Origin: Saksenaea vasiformis B4078 | Lineage: Eukaryota > Mucoromycota > Mucoromycetes > Mucorales > Saksenaeaceae | Assembly (NCBI GenBank): GCA_000697055.1 | Contig: JNDT01002323.1 | Location: 1-47,500 of the forward strand | Direction of reading: 5' to 3' | Length of the DNA: 47,500 nucleotides | Shown here: one piece after another, positions 34,579-45,609 of the stretch | Layout: every line of letters begins with the position of its first letter | How positions within the stretch are numbered: position 1 is the first letter of the stretch | Translations under genes and position numbers: made by a program | Notes under the pieces: generated by a model | The model's database searches: none | What the model was told of the DNA's origin: nothing | Seen by the model: only the letters and a program-made list of their open reading frames with translations

Positions 34579-37267
34579 ATGACCTCCTCAGACAGCGGAA
34601 CCCCGTCACCGCCACAACCGCTCGTCGAGACAGAAGATAGTTCACGCCCAAAAAGGTAATCATGCGCGTTTTTCGGTTGGCTGGGTTTCGTTCCCTCTAA
34701 GAAAAGTCAGAGAGCGCGAACCAAAGGAAAAGAGGAAGAAAGAGGAAAAAAACAGGGAGGAGAGGGGGCGCAGAGCATTTTGTTTGGTTTGAAAATAGAA
34801 ACCTCTATTTATATTAAAAATTTAACTTTCATTTTTCCCCCTTGTTTTTTCTTTTTTGTATTCTTTTTTTTTTTTTTTCCTTCAATAGCATCGATATGAC
34901 ATGTTTTACTTCGAATCGGTTACTAACGAAAAAGACGTGGCAAAAGAAGAAAGTTCAACTTGTGTCGCAGCTGGACGACGAAGAAAGCGGAGAGGAAAAT
35001 GATGAAAAGCCTTTGTCATCTTCTGCGCGTCGAGGTCGTGCGGAAACAATGCCTTCTCAATCCACTGCGTTTCCTTACTCGAGTGACAGATTCGATCCTA
35101 TCATAGCCACGAGTACTACAATGACGACGGCGACAACAACAACAACAAATGAAGGTGTTGTTGCCTCGCAACCGTTGTCGCGCAACCGATCCGGTTCCGT
35201 TACATTGCCACCCTCTTTAGCAAACCCATTTGGTCACGGCATCTTTCATACCCGTATGGATGAGTCTGTCCAAAGTCCAACCACACCTACAACCGACCAA
35301 CTACTCAAGGGAGACGACGGAGATACCATCGTAAGCACCTTTGCCTTCCTAGGTCTCGATGATGACCGTGACCGGAGGCACACTATCCACACGAGTCAGT
35401 CGCACACATCGCTGCGGTCCCTGGACCACGTCTCCCGCTGGTTCCGCCCTTCCCAACAACAACAACAACAGCAGCAGCAGCAACAAGAGGAAGCCGATGA
35501 GCCTTCCACTACAGCGCGGTGGGGTCATTTTGGTATGTTAGCCACACCGGCGACAGCGGAGATGTTGACCAGCAGGGGGGAGGAGCCATTGCGGCTGCCA
35601 TCTGTGGCCAATGTTCGTCTTCAGACTCAGACAGGACGACCACGCGCTATTAGTATGAGCGTAGCAGATGATCGGCACGCACCCTCTTCGTTGGAAGAAG
35701 ATTCGCTAACGCACCATAACAACAACAACTACCTCCATCATTATCCTCAACATCTGGCAGCTCAAAATTCTATTTGGCATTCCAATTTTCCACAACGTAC
35801 GCGTCCTTATTTGCGAAATTCAAATAGTAGCGCAGATCTTTTGGAAATGATCGCTCGTCAACGAAAAGCAGCAGCCGCAAATACCATGGACTTTTCCATT
35901 CCTGTGGGCGAAGACGATTGGACAGGGGTAAACGGTTTATTTTTTATTTTTTTTGTTTTATTTTTATTCTATCTTCCTAATTCCCTTTTAGGAATCTTCC
36001 ATGTACGCAACAGGAAGTCACCATGCCTCTTCAGCTTCTTCTTACGAGGTGCCTGCCTTTGTAGAAACAGAGACGGAGGGCCCCTCTTCTGGTAAAAATT
36101 CGCCAGGCACCACCTCCGCGCAGACCCCTACACGTTCTCTTTGGCTGGGCAACATTGACCCGAGCATCACTTCTGCTGACCTGATCCATATCTTTTCCGG
36201 CTGCGGTACGATTGAAAGCGCTCGCATCCTATCCGATCGAGAATGTGCATTTGTCAATTTTTCTTCCCGAGAAGATGCATTGCGCGCGAAAGAACTCCTC
36301 ACTGCGAATGGCAACCGACTAGGTAACGCCGCTGTCAAAGTCGGTTTTGGAAAGCCCGAATCCGGCCCGTCGCCCGTTATGGATGTAGGAACCAATGCAC
36401 AAGGCCCTACACGAGCATTATGTACGTTTTCCTTTACTACAGAAAAAAAAAGAAAGAAAGAAAGAAATTGCGCCACTGACGCTAAAAAAAAATTCACATA
36501 CAACTCCATCTGACAGGGATTGGCAATATTCCGGCGACAACCACACCTGCTGCACTTGTGTCTGTTTTTTCTCCATTCGGTAACATTGAATCTGTACGTG
36601 TTCTTAGCAATAAGAATTGTGGGTTTGTGAATTTCGAGACGCAAGAGGACGCTGTTCGGGCCAAGAAAATGTTGCAAAATAGAGAAATCATGGGAACCAA
36701 TACAGGTGCAGTCCGTATTGGTTTTGCCAAGGTTCCTGTCAAACCAACATCGGACGTCCTGGACCCTGTGAATGACGAAAAACCAAAACCCGTTTCCTGG
36801 CCACCTCTTTCCGCCGCACAACCCTCTGTCGAGCCCGACCACCAGGCACAAATGATGATGTACATGATGGCAGAGATGATGGGCGGTAATTCGGCAAATA
36901 TCTTTGCCATTATTGCCACAGAAAGACATATGATTATGAAAGAGCTCGGAGAAGATGAAACGGACGGTCCTGCATTCGAAGGTAAGTAAGAAAGAAAGAA
37001 ATAGGGAGTCGTCTGATAACCCTCCGCCAAATCACCGGTTTCAGAGCTCCATATCCCGCTCAGTTATTTCTCGAGTATTCCAGCAGCACCAGAATTAGGT
37101 CAAACGCGTAAAGTGGACATTGCCAGACTGCGAGATATTCGAAAACGACTGGATACGGGCCACGTTCCGATTAAAGAGTTAGAAACGATTGCAGAGGAAT
37201 GCATGGATGAACTGGTTGAATTATGCAGTGGTAGGTTACTAACTCGTATATCCTGGCAGGAGGAGAG

Positions 37268-37301
<34 letters not shown>

Positions 37302-38778
37302 CGCACGCGATTGAGGGTTTTGCAATGTAGATTACATCGGCAATACGGTGATTCAACGGTTGTTTGAACGTTGTTCGGAATTAACCAAGTCTCGGATGCT
37401 TGAAGTTGTGGCACCGTATCTTGCTTCGATCGGCGTTCATAAGAATGGTACCTGGGCTGCCCAAAAGATCATTGACACGTCGCGATTGCCTGCACAGGTA
37501 AGAAAATTTGTTTCGTGGTACAGAAAACGGCTCTTTATGCAATGGCTAAATGGGAATCTCCGTCCCCCGATAAATAATTCTAATTTAGATAACACTTGTT
37601 TGTGGGCATATCAAACCATATGTACCTGCACTTTTATTAGACCAGTTTGGCAATTACGTCGTGCAATGTTGTCTTGGATTGGGACCGGAACGTAATCAGT
37701 TTATTTTTGACGCCATCGTGGATAGTTGTTGGGAAATTGCACAGGGACGATTCGGTGCGCGTGCAGTGCGTGCCACATTGGAGAGCCCCCATGTCACAAA
37801 ACGACAACAGGTATATACAAAAAAAAAAAAAAGAGGAAAGACAAGATTTTTTTTTACGATGATGATGATTGACGTTGCATGCTGCAGAAATACGTGGCAG
37901 CTACATTAGTCCAGCATGCTTTGCTTCTTGCCACCAATCCAAATGGTGCACTTTTGTTGATCTGGCTTCTGGATACATCTGGCATTCCTGGACGTTACCG
38001 TATTCTGGCACCAAGACTAACACCTCATCTTGCACGACTGTGTACACACAAACTGGCTTCGTTGACCGTGCTGAAATTGGTGAACCAGCGACAAGAGCCA
38101 GATGCACGTGCACTTATCCTCGATACACTGTTCTTTTCAAACAATGACCAAGTGATTGACGAAGTGCTTCAAGATCAGGTGCATGGCGTGAATCTGGTAC
38201 AAAAGATTCTGTCAAGTTCTTATGTGGATCTTCGCGAACGGCAACGTATTGCTGAACGTGTTAAACAACTTTTGAACAAATTGAAACTCCAACATGTACA
38301 AGGATACAAGCGTCTTGTAGAAGAAATCAATATGGTAATGGGCGACTCGAATCCTGGAGCTAGTCTGGCTGCGTTGCCCGGACTTGTATCACCTCCGTTT
38401 ACGATCAGTCCGGAGCTTGCTGCGGCATTGCATGCAAAATATATGGCAGCAGCAGTAGCAGCAGCGGGGGGTGGCGGAACAGGAACAGCGGCGGTGGCGG
38501 CGGCAACAAGTAATACGACAACAACAACAACAACAACGCCGAACAATGGAGAAGATACAGAAATCAAGGATCTACCATCGCAAACGTTGACGGCAGCCGC
38601 AGTGATGGCGAATATGTATGCAGCCGCTGCAGCATCATCGTCATCTTTGTCATCCAGTACTACTACACCCTCTGAGTCTCATGGTTTAAACAACAACAAC
38701 AAATCGTCACCCAGTGCGATTTCTTCTAGACGTTCGTCTCTTCAAGATACCCCAGCAGATACCGACTCTTCATCTTGA
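34579..38778 (+). CDS. JSN1: Jsn1/Puf1-type RNA-binding protein (two RRMs plus PUF repeats)
   Basis: PUF-family post-transcriptional regulator; in yeast, Jsn1/Puf1 and Puf2 bind mRNAs, many for membrane proteins. Eight exons: 34579-34655, 34889-35927, 35992-36421, 36517-36981, 37045-37230, 37331-37497, 37589-37810, 37888-38778; 3,477 nt, 1,158 aa. The N-terminus is Ser/Thr-rich with a polyglutamine tract (35455-35485). RRM1 starts SLWLGNIDPSITSADLIHIF with RNP1-like CAFVNF; RRM2 starts ALWIGNIPATTTPAALVSVF with CGFVNF. PUF repeats follow: NTVIQRLFERCSELTKSRML, HKNGTWAAQKII, DQFGNYVVQCCL, GRFGARAVRATLES, HALLLATNPNGALLLIWLL, HKLASLTVLKLVN, HGVNLVQKILSSSYVDLRER. The tail is low-complexity Ala/Ser/Thr/Asn. 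Repeats carrying NTVIQ, GTWAAQ, NYVVQ and GARAV fit the Jsn1/Puf2 pattern rather than Puf3. One intron holds a (GA)n run. It converges with the bZIP gene. Confidence 0.9.
35455..35485 (+). repeat. CAA/CAG trinucleotide run (polyglutamine)
   Basis: In-frame (CAA)n(CAG)n run coding for about ten glutamines in exon 2 of the Jsn1-type gene, in a low-complexity region before RRM1. A mixed codon repeat, so likely older than a pure expansion. Confidence 0.9.
37268..37301. repeat. (GA)n microsatellite in JSN1 intron
   Basis: GATA units followed by a perfect GA run inside the 37231-37330 intron. The run occupies about a third of the intron, between donor and branch region, so length change could affect splicing. 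Confidence 0.9.
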
Positions 38779-39209
38779 TGGAGACACTATTATAAAAAAA
38801 AAAAGAGAAAAAAGTCCTATGGGCTCGATACCCCCGCTCGTCTTTCTTTCTTTCTTTCGTTCTTTCCTGCATTTTCTACACTTTCTTTTTCTTTATCTAA
38901 AAAAAAAATCTTCAAAAACCATGGCAAGAGTACATAAATCGCACCCCAATTTTTTTTTCTCATTTTTTTTTCCTTCACCCTTTGTGTAAAATCGTTTGAT
39001 TTTTTTTTTCCAAAAACTTTTTTGTGATCTGCTTACATATGTTCGGTTATTCATTTACGCAGTGCAGATAATTTTTTTTTTTTTTGCCAAGAAAACACTA
39101 GTTGCTTGCATGTGCAGATTTTATAATGAAGTCATCATGAAAGATTTTATTGGAAAAAAAAAGTCAAACAGATAGAGGTATGATTTGTACAAGGGATAGG
39201 TGTTTGTTG
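38779..39209. terminator. Convergent 3' region of JSN1 and bZIP genes
   Basis: 431 bp between the two stop codons, serving as the 3' end of both genes. Rich in T-runs of 8-13 bases and (TTTC)n. A plus-strand polyadenylation-like sequence is not clear. No gene supported. Confidence 0.55.
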
Positions 39210-40174
39210 TTATTGGGCAGAGGTAGTGATAGTATTGTTATTATTGTTATTATTATTATTGGACGGTGTGGGGGAGAGTCGAGGACGTTTGTGAGATAAG
39301 GTTTCATCTTCCATCAGCATGGAGGACGACGAAAAATGCGGAGGCGATGGCGCAACCACTGAGGCTGGTGGCGTTGATGGAGGCACAATTCGACCAGCTT
39401 GCGTCAAATGAACAGGCACCAACAATGATTTTAAATACAAATTCTAGGAGAAGATTTTGTTAAGTTTATATATATTGCGAAAGATAAAAAGAACGTTACC
39501 TCTTTTTCAAGTTCTTTCAGCTTCTGTGCATCTGTTTCTTTTTCACGTCGGAAATGATCCATCATATGTTCCAGTTGACTAACACGATCGTTCAGTGTCG
39601 ATCGATCACTGTTTGTTGCGGGAGGTGACATGGATGTTCGCATTCTTGGGGAGATATCATGGTCATCATCGTCATGTTGCTGCTGCTGCTGCTGCTGCTG
39701 CTGTTGTTGTTGTTGTAATAGTAGCACATGATCAGGATCGTTCCTTCGTAGTGCTTCTTCCAAATCTCTTGTGCGCTGTTCTAGGTATCTGCATCTTTCT
39801 TGTATTTCTCTCTCACGTTGTTTCCTTCGGTCGCGGAAACGAGCAGATGCACCAGCGTTTCGTCGTCTTTTTTCAGCTAGCACTTCTTCAGAGGACATGG
39901 TGCTCTTGTTTGTCGGATCGGATGTTCGTCGAGCTGTCTCTACAGGCTGAGAAGAAGGTTGACTCCAAGGAGACCATGCAGGATAAGCGTAAAGTGAAGA
40001 CCGTTGTATTTCTGGACTAGGTGTTGATAGTGGACTGCTACTACTATTACTACTACTACAGTTGTTGCCATTGTTTCCACCTATTGTTATTGGTTTGGGA
40101 AGAATTGGAAGTGACTTTGCAGAGTTGGAATGTGCTGCTAGAGAAGAAATTGGTGGTAACTGTGTGGACGACAT
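39210..40174 (-). CDS. bZIP transcription factor with polyglutamine insert
   Basis: Two exons, 39500-40174 and 39210-39443 (57-nt intron 39444-39499 region), 302 aa. The basic region is EKRRRNAGASARFRDRRKQR, matching the fungal N-x3-S-x-R pattern of the Gcn4/Cys3/MetR type (SARFR). The coiled coil begins RCRYLEQRTRDLEEALRR, is broken by about 15 glutamines and an Asp/His-rich stretch, then resumes as LNDRVSQLEHMMDHF and continues to KLKELEKE. N-terminus Ser/Asn/Pro-rich, C-terminus ends with an Asn run and Thr/Ser. The start at 40174 (MSSTQLPP) sits one base after a TTTTTCTTCAG that looks like a splice acceptor, so a 5' untranslated or coding exon may precede it. By family, a nuclear sequence-specific regulator; the target pathway (sulphur or amino acid) is not decided by sequence. 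Confidence 0.87.
39676..39717 (-). repeat. CAG/CAA run within bZIP coiled coil
   Basis: On the coding strand a (CAA)n(CAG)n run codes for ~15 glutamines between two halves of the predicted leucine zipper. The pure CAG part could vary in length between strains. Confidence 0.9.
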
Positions 40175-41531
40175 TCTGAAGAAAAATAAAACAAAAAAGA
40201 AAACGAGGTAAAAGGAAAGAAGAACGAAGAAAAGAAGAAAATAGGTTGCAGGGTGCGGTGCCTGGATTGGTTGAATTACGCCATTCGATGGCGACATTTC
40301 GGTTGGTGATGGCGCGGCGCTGTGTTTTATTCAATTCTTGGTCTGGCCAATGATTGTAGATGGCTGGTGCGGTCGGAAATAAAATCTGTGTCTGACAATT
40401 AAGGAAACCGGTTTGACGTATTTCATGACCAAATGATTTTCGGTTAAAATTAGGCGACCACTATGGGAAATATTGCCAAATTAGAGCGTCATCAGAAACG
40501 ATGATGTGATCTCGTTCATTCAAGGCATAATTTGAGCAACATGATTGACAATTTTAGCTTTGGTACTCTTTACACGGACAAAATAACGCATATGCCGGTG
40601 CGGACGGTGAAATTCCCTTTGATCCCACTTTCCGCGAAGGAAAAAAAAAAAAAGATTATTTCAGCGTCGCCTCTTCAAACAAGGGAACTAGAGCATGGGA
40701 TGACTACGAGATTCAATGTGTATAGCTGGCATTTGAGTTTATGGGTAGAGTTCAATTTCTTCTTCCTTTGGTAAACCCTATCGACTCATTTCTTTTTTTT
40801 TTTTTTCCCACGTCGTTGGGCGCGGACCAGATGAGTGGACCTATCGCGTTTGCATAGTGACGCGATTACAAGTTTCCATGGTGATGCGATAGCGTCAATG
40901 ATCTCAGTGTAACATTTTTTTCTTTTTTTTTTTTTTGTTTCTGTGGTACCCGCTGCCCGCTTTTTTGTGGAGATAAATTTCAATAAATCGTAAGTGTCAT
41001 TTTTCTTCAGCTGACAGTCTCTTCTAAATACTATCTTTGGTCAATTTCTGCTTATCTTAATGATAATGATGATGCTGATGCTAAACGGGTTTCCCATCAT
41101 TGCAACTCTTTTGCCGATAGTCATACCATTTTACGAATCATAACAACATCGGCCCGAGAAGTTTAGGAAGCATGAAGTTACACAGCCCACACGTTTTATC
41201 TATAAACTACACTCAGCCAAATACGCTTGTGGTCGGTGCAGAGACCCGGAAAAAAAAAGCCAGTAAAGTTGTTGATAGTGGCACCCGTTTCTTTTGAAAA
41301 AGGGAACCCTATCTCTCACATGTGTTTCATCGTATAGCGGAAGTATTCATTTATCATTTATTGCTCAATAAAAAAAAATAGATATCATAAATCCCATTCA
41401 CTAAACAACTCATTGTACTTTACTTCTCCACTTCTGGAGTCAATGGAAACGAATTGTTCTATACAGATTTGTTTACTTGGAAGTACCTGATTGCAACAGA
41501 GGGAATAGAATGCCGTCATTGTTTTTTTCAT
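40175..41531. promoter_or_regulatory. bZIP upstream region and RING gene 3' flank
   Basis: 1.36 kb. Upstream of the bZIP start lies a CCAAT motif (GGCCAATGATTG, ~40347-40358). The remainder has A/T runs (40639-40651, 40793-40806, 40917-40936) and no supported gene. Short frames at 40532-40774 and 40786-40983 are low-complexity. Confidence 0.5.
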
Positions 41532-42428
41532 TTAGTAAAAGATAACAGCGACAATCATCAGACTAAGAATCATCAAAAATAACCTTGAAAAGAATCCATT
41601 TGCTGGATGCGTTGAGCTTGTCGATCCGTTCTTATGTTATTATTTTTTACACATATTTCAATTCATCGGTTACCGGGAAACAAAAAAAAAGAGTATTCAT
41701 ATAAAAAAGAAAAATAGACTTACCAGTAGGAAACTGAACGGAAACACGCCGATCCCGATAGCATTGGACGATCTTGGGATAAAAAACGAATTTCCTGGAG
41801 TATTTGGATCATGTAATGGCGGTGGACGCTGGCCTGCAGGTCGACTAGGGATAGATGGATCGCTCCTACTTATAATTCTTTCTTTTAGCCCCTCGAAAGA
41901 AACACACAAAGTCTCCATTTCTTACCTCGGATCGTATTCTTCCTTTCCGCGTCCATAAATAGGAATGACTTTATCAGCACCACATCCAGCTTTACATACA
42001 GGACACGTTGGATTTCGTCGTTGAAGATGTAACCACGGAGCAAGACAAGCCCAACTATTGTGTGAAAGAATTACAAGTTACCATCTTTTTTTTCTTTTCT
42101 TTTCTTTTCCTGTTTTTTTTTTACCAGAATAAATGGCCACATAATGTCAGTACGGGATAGGAAGCCGAATCAAAACTATTTTTTTTTATTTTTCATCAAA
42201 AAGAAGAAGATTATGACAGTCTGTCCCTGCAACGTATTATTACCAAATGTTACATTGATAGAATCCTCTACCACAGTCATCCGATGATCTCTCACATGCC
42301 ATCGATTCATCGACCGACTGCAATTCCGAGGACTTGTCGGATGAATCTCGAGTAACTGTACGCTCATTTACTTGGGACTTGCCATTGCCATTAGTACACA
42401 CCGTAAGCGCCTGATCCCTCTGTGCCAT
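41532..42428 (-). CDS. RNF5/RNF185-type membrane-anchored RING E3 ubiquitin ligase
   Basis: ER/outer-mitochondrial-membrane E3 of the RMA family, which in animals and plants acts in ER quality control. Five exons: 42244-42428, 42125-42175, 41926-42054, 41724-41868, 41532-41630; 609 nt, 202 aa. The RING is complete only after splicing: CNIC (exon 1/2 junction), CGHLFC (exon 2/3 junction), WACLAPWLHL, CPVCKAG. Then the family motif KVIPIYGRGKEEYDP, the RPAGQRPPP linker and GIGVFPFSFLL, and a C-terminal transmembrane anchor, SRLFLMILSLMIVAVIFY. Length and order match RNF5/RNF185 closely. The last acceptor must be CATAAG at 41631, since the nearer CAAG gives the wrong frame. The start MAQRDQAL is the first ATG after a pyrimidine-rich stretch. 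Confidence 0.92.
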
Positions 42429-42822
42429 GAAGAGTACAAGAAAAAGGAAAAAGAAGAACAAGAAAGCTCTTTTTTTGCGGAGTCAAAAAATATGGAAAGA
42501 TTAGCAAGCCGGTGAGATGATGCATAGCAGCGATAATGCAAGTAGCATATAATAGAGGAAAGACTAGCCTCCCTTTTCCTCTTTTAGGATACACCGCAAT
42601 CCTAGAGATACCATCTGGACTATTTAATGGTTGAGCTATGTTCTCCGTTATTCATCTTTTTTTTTTGCCAACTTTTAAACAAAAAATGGGTGTTTGATGA
42701 AACCGATGCAAATTGTATTTTAAACGGAGGCTGCGTTCCCTGGCAGCAACACTTGAACTTGGCGCGAAACCAAGCTCTTTTTCATTAAAAAGAAGGTTCA
42801 AGGAGAGCAGCCTGCTAGAAAG

Positions 42823-42871
<49 letters not shown>

Positions 42872-43230
42872 TCATACATCTTCCACTTAGTCTATAGAGT
42901 ACATTAGTTACTAACATCGCTTTTTCTTTTTCTTTTTCTTTTTTTTTTTTTTTTGGTTCTCCATAGATAATAGCATTGAACCCTTGCTGCTGCATACTGG
43001 AATCATCCAATCAATGCATAGACATTTAGTCCGTACTATAACACGCCTTTTTTCTTCACGGTTTCTTTTTAGAGGTTTTAGTTGTTGGAGACACTTTTCA
43101 TGGGAAAGACGTATAACTGCTTTAAATAAAAATGTACAATAAAAAGAGAAAGAAGGAAGGAAAGAAATAAAGAAAGAGGCTTATGTGTTTTGAGAGGAAA
43201 GGGTATCGGCTATGTACATGTAGTTTGATT
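42429..43230. other. Intergenic: RING gene promoter and RBR gene 3' end
   Basis: 802 bp between two minus-strand ubiquitin ligase genes. Contains the (GA)n run at 42827-42866 and a T-run at 42926-42954. Frames here (42391-43010) are low-complexity shadows of those runs. Confidence 0.55.
42827..42866. repeat. (GA)n microsatellite
   Basis: Perfect GA run of about 20 units in the region upstream of the RNF5/185-type gene, some 400 bp before its start codon. Confidence 0.95.
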
Positions 43231-43867
43231 TCACACCATCAGCTGGACTCCGCATTGTAATATCCACAAAATAGATTCTTCTCGCCATCGATCTGGAAAA
43301 AAAAAAAGAAACCCGTAAATGACATGGTAAAGAGAGAAACACACATCTTGCGTTTACCAAATTTCTCAAAAGCACTCAGAGGCCCAATAGCCATCTGCGT
43401 TGTGTGTGGCACTTGCACTGCAATATCTGGATGATTATTTAAGTATTCTTTACGGGCCCTAGCAGCCGCCTTCTGAACTGCTTCGTCTTCAGGGTCTATT
43501 TTGTAAAGATCGCATCTGTTGCATTTGTCGCATGGTACACCAGGAATCTCTCGAAAATGATCACAAAAATGAGAATAGGATTCTACCATCATCCACCCAT
43601 CTTCGTTTAGCGGTCTTCCTTTCCTTTTTTTTTTTTTTTTTGCTTCACTTACGTTTTCCAATGTCTCTTCGGCAAACGTAGCACATCGTATAACCTTTTT
43701 AGACGTGTTAGAAACAGTTCAAGTAAGCTTGGTTTTTTCTTCTTCTTCTTTTTTTTTTACATACCACATCGACAAACAATTTTGTTACATCCGTCTGATT
43801 TTTGAAATGAAAGATTGCAGTTGGGACACTAGGCCACAGTAACTTAGTTCCAAAAGAATTCCGTTTT

Positions 43868-43899
<32 letters not shown>

Positions 43900-45040
43900 G
43901 TTCGTTTCACCGCATCTGCCATGGCCTAAGTTGGCGTTAGTACAAAAAGCTAGAAAAGACCTTCTTTCTTTTTTTTTTTTTACCTTTTCTACATAGAGGC
44001 GCAGGCCGTCTTGTTCTGCTTCCCAGCATGTGTGAAGGCCTTGTATTGTCCGCATGCATTGCAAGCATGTCAGTTTTCCGCAGGCGGGGTTGCGGCATTG
44101 GAAAGCGTTGCCACGCCGTTCTCTTACGATTCGATCATACACAGTCTGAAGATCGCGATGTAGATCCCACTGTGAGAGAACAAGATAATGTAATGCAAGA
44201 AGAAATGCAAAAGGTAAATCAAAGAAACTAAATGTGATTGTCGCAACTACCATCATCCATCGTGCTATCCGTAACAGGGGTTCCGCTGTTTTCAGCGCTT
44301 CTGAAAACGGTTTTGTCGACTCGTCGATCTCGCTGTACGAGCAGCTAGCACATTGCACGATGGATCTGCAGGATTGTTTAATATTCTCTTCAAACAGAGA
44401 CGTCTCATAGGCCATCCAGAGGTCGGCCGGAAGCACCTGTTGGAGCATCTTGGGCGGAAAACACCCATGACACCCGGAAAACGCAATGCATCCGATACGC
44501 GCCGCTCCTCGAAGAGAGCCTTGACCAAATAAACCTTCCGACAGCAGATGACGTATACAGGAATGGCAGAACGCATGATCACCTTCGCTGCAGAATGCTA
44601 GTTGTTCAAATGCATATTCACCGTAGCAGCATAGACAGGTGATCAACTGGTCACAAACTGCATATTCAGCCTCGTTGATCTGATGCGCTATCTTTTCATC
44701 TTGATCTGACTGGACTTCGGCCTTCCGTCGTCGCAACTGGCGTATCTCGTTAATCAAATCAGGCTCCGACGGTTCATGCGCATCTGCACCACTGGAAGAA
44801 GAACTACTGCCACTACCACTACCACTGGAGGAGCTTGCACCTCGTCGTGGAAAAGTCCAGTGCAAAAAAAAGTTACGAATTGAATTCCAAAAACCACCAG
44901 AGCCCATGTCAGCCAATTGATCATAACTATTCAAGTAATCCCAATTGTTCTCGGCCATCACGGCTTTCAATGAAGATTTCCAGATCTGTAGGAAAGAAGA
45001 AAAAAAAATAGAAGAAAGATTGTTGTGTATCATTTACTGT

Positions 45041-45072
<32 letters not shown>

Positions 45073-45609
45073 AAGTGCTGGTTACCTGAGGGTAATCCAA
45101 GGCTAACTGTGCCAAGGCTTCCATTTTGTATGTCTCGTTGCGTAGAAAATCAGACCGATCAATTTTTCCCCATGTCAACCGTTCTGGCCCAGGCGTAACT
45201 ACCACCGCCTCTGTCACTTGTTCAATATGACTATGTTCGTACTGTAGCAACTTTTCGCGTAAATAACCGACATGACGATCTGGAAAGAGTTCTGTCGCCA
45301 GCACCCGCAATGCATAATTTAATTGTTGTGTAGCTGTGCAATGCGATGGCACCGTAGGATAATGTCCGCCCATAGCTAGGATCTTTTCAGCGACACGTTG
45401 AACATGATCTGTTTCGTAATGATCGAGACAAGACCGAAAATAGCCAGGATCTTGCGAATGCGTTTTTCCCACCATGACTACATTAGCTGAGCGAAACCAA
45501 GCAAAGGTAAAAGTGTACCTCCACCGGGGAATAATGCCAAAAGTTGTGACAACTGTAGCTCTCGTATATCTAGCGGCGTAGACGATTTTCTGTTTTTCCC
45601 TTGGAGCAT
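43231..45609 (-). CDS. RNF216/TRIAD3-type RBR E3 ubiquitin ligase
   Basis: RING-between-RING E3 ligase. Exons: 45519-45609, 45086-45477, 44251-44985, 43984-44169, 43899-43925 (27-nt microexon), 43765-43828, 43653-43694, 43358-43600, 43231-43292; 1,842 nt, 613 aa. The N-terminal region ends with the RNF216-like DYPQIWKSSLKAVMAENN. RING1 is the atypical CLCCYGEYAFEQLAFCSEGD type with HAFCHSCIRHLL; then IBR CRNPACGKLTCLQCM, and RING2 CPNCNLSFQKSDGCNKIVC with CRCGYTMCYVCRRDIG. C-terminal HFCDHFREIPGVPCDKCNRC DLYK motif is typical of RNF216. Catalytic cysteine by family comparison is in RING2 (DGCNKIVCRC area). An 81-nt GT-AG segment at 44170-44250 is in frame whether spliced or retained (640 aa, adding a hydrophobic stretch). 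The last exon (ending LQCGVQLMV) is the least certain. Start ATG 45609 opens MLQGKNRKSSTPLDIREL. Confidence 0.9.
43869..43896 (-). repeat. (AAG)n purine run directly after a donor site
   Basis: On the coding strand, nine AAG units follow the GTAAG donor of the 27-nt microexon in the RBR gene. Intronic; purine-rich runs of this kind can act as splicing enhancers, but that is inference. Confidence 0.8.
45041..45066. repeat. (ATC)n trinucleotide run in RBR intron
   Basis: About eight ATC/CAT units in the intron between exons 2 and 3 of the RBR gene. Non-coding. Confidence 0.9.

Noticed and set aside
34842..36095. Single 417-codon frame as a complete gene
   Set aside because: It reads through intron 1 (T-rich start MFFLFCILFFFF) and the intron at 35928-35991; spliced exons join the RRM and PUF regions in frame.
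36042..36929. 295-codon minus-strand frame across the JSN1 RRM region
   Set aside because: Antisense of two clear RRM domains on the plus strand; composition and lack of domain mark it as a shadow.
37100..37414. 104-codon minus frame with Ser-Leu repeats
   Set aside because: Product of reading the (GA)n intron microsatellite; the other strand holds a clean JSN1 exon and intron.
39595..40020. 141-codon plus-strand frame with an alanine run
   Set aside because: Reverse complement of the bZIP gene; the alanine run is the CAG repeat read backwards.
42652..43010. Ser/Leu-rich and Arg/Glu-rich frames around 42.8 kb
   Set aside because: Translations of the (GA)n run on both strands, not genes.
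43708..45033. 441-codon uninterrupted RBR frame as the gene end
   Set aside because: Its tail (poly-Lys and TNANLGHG region) is intron translation; splicing restores RING2 cysteines and the RNF216 C-terminus.
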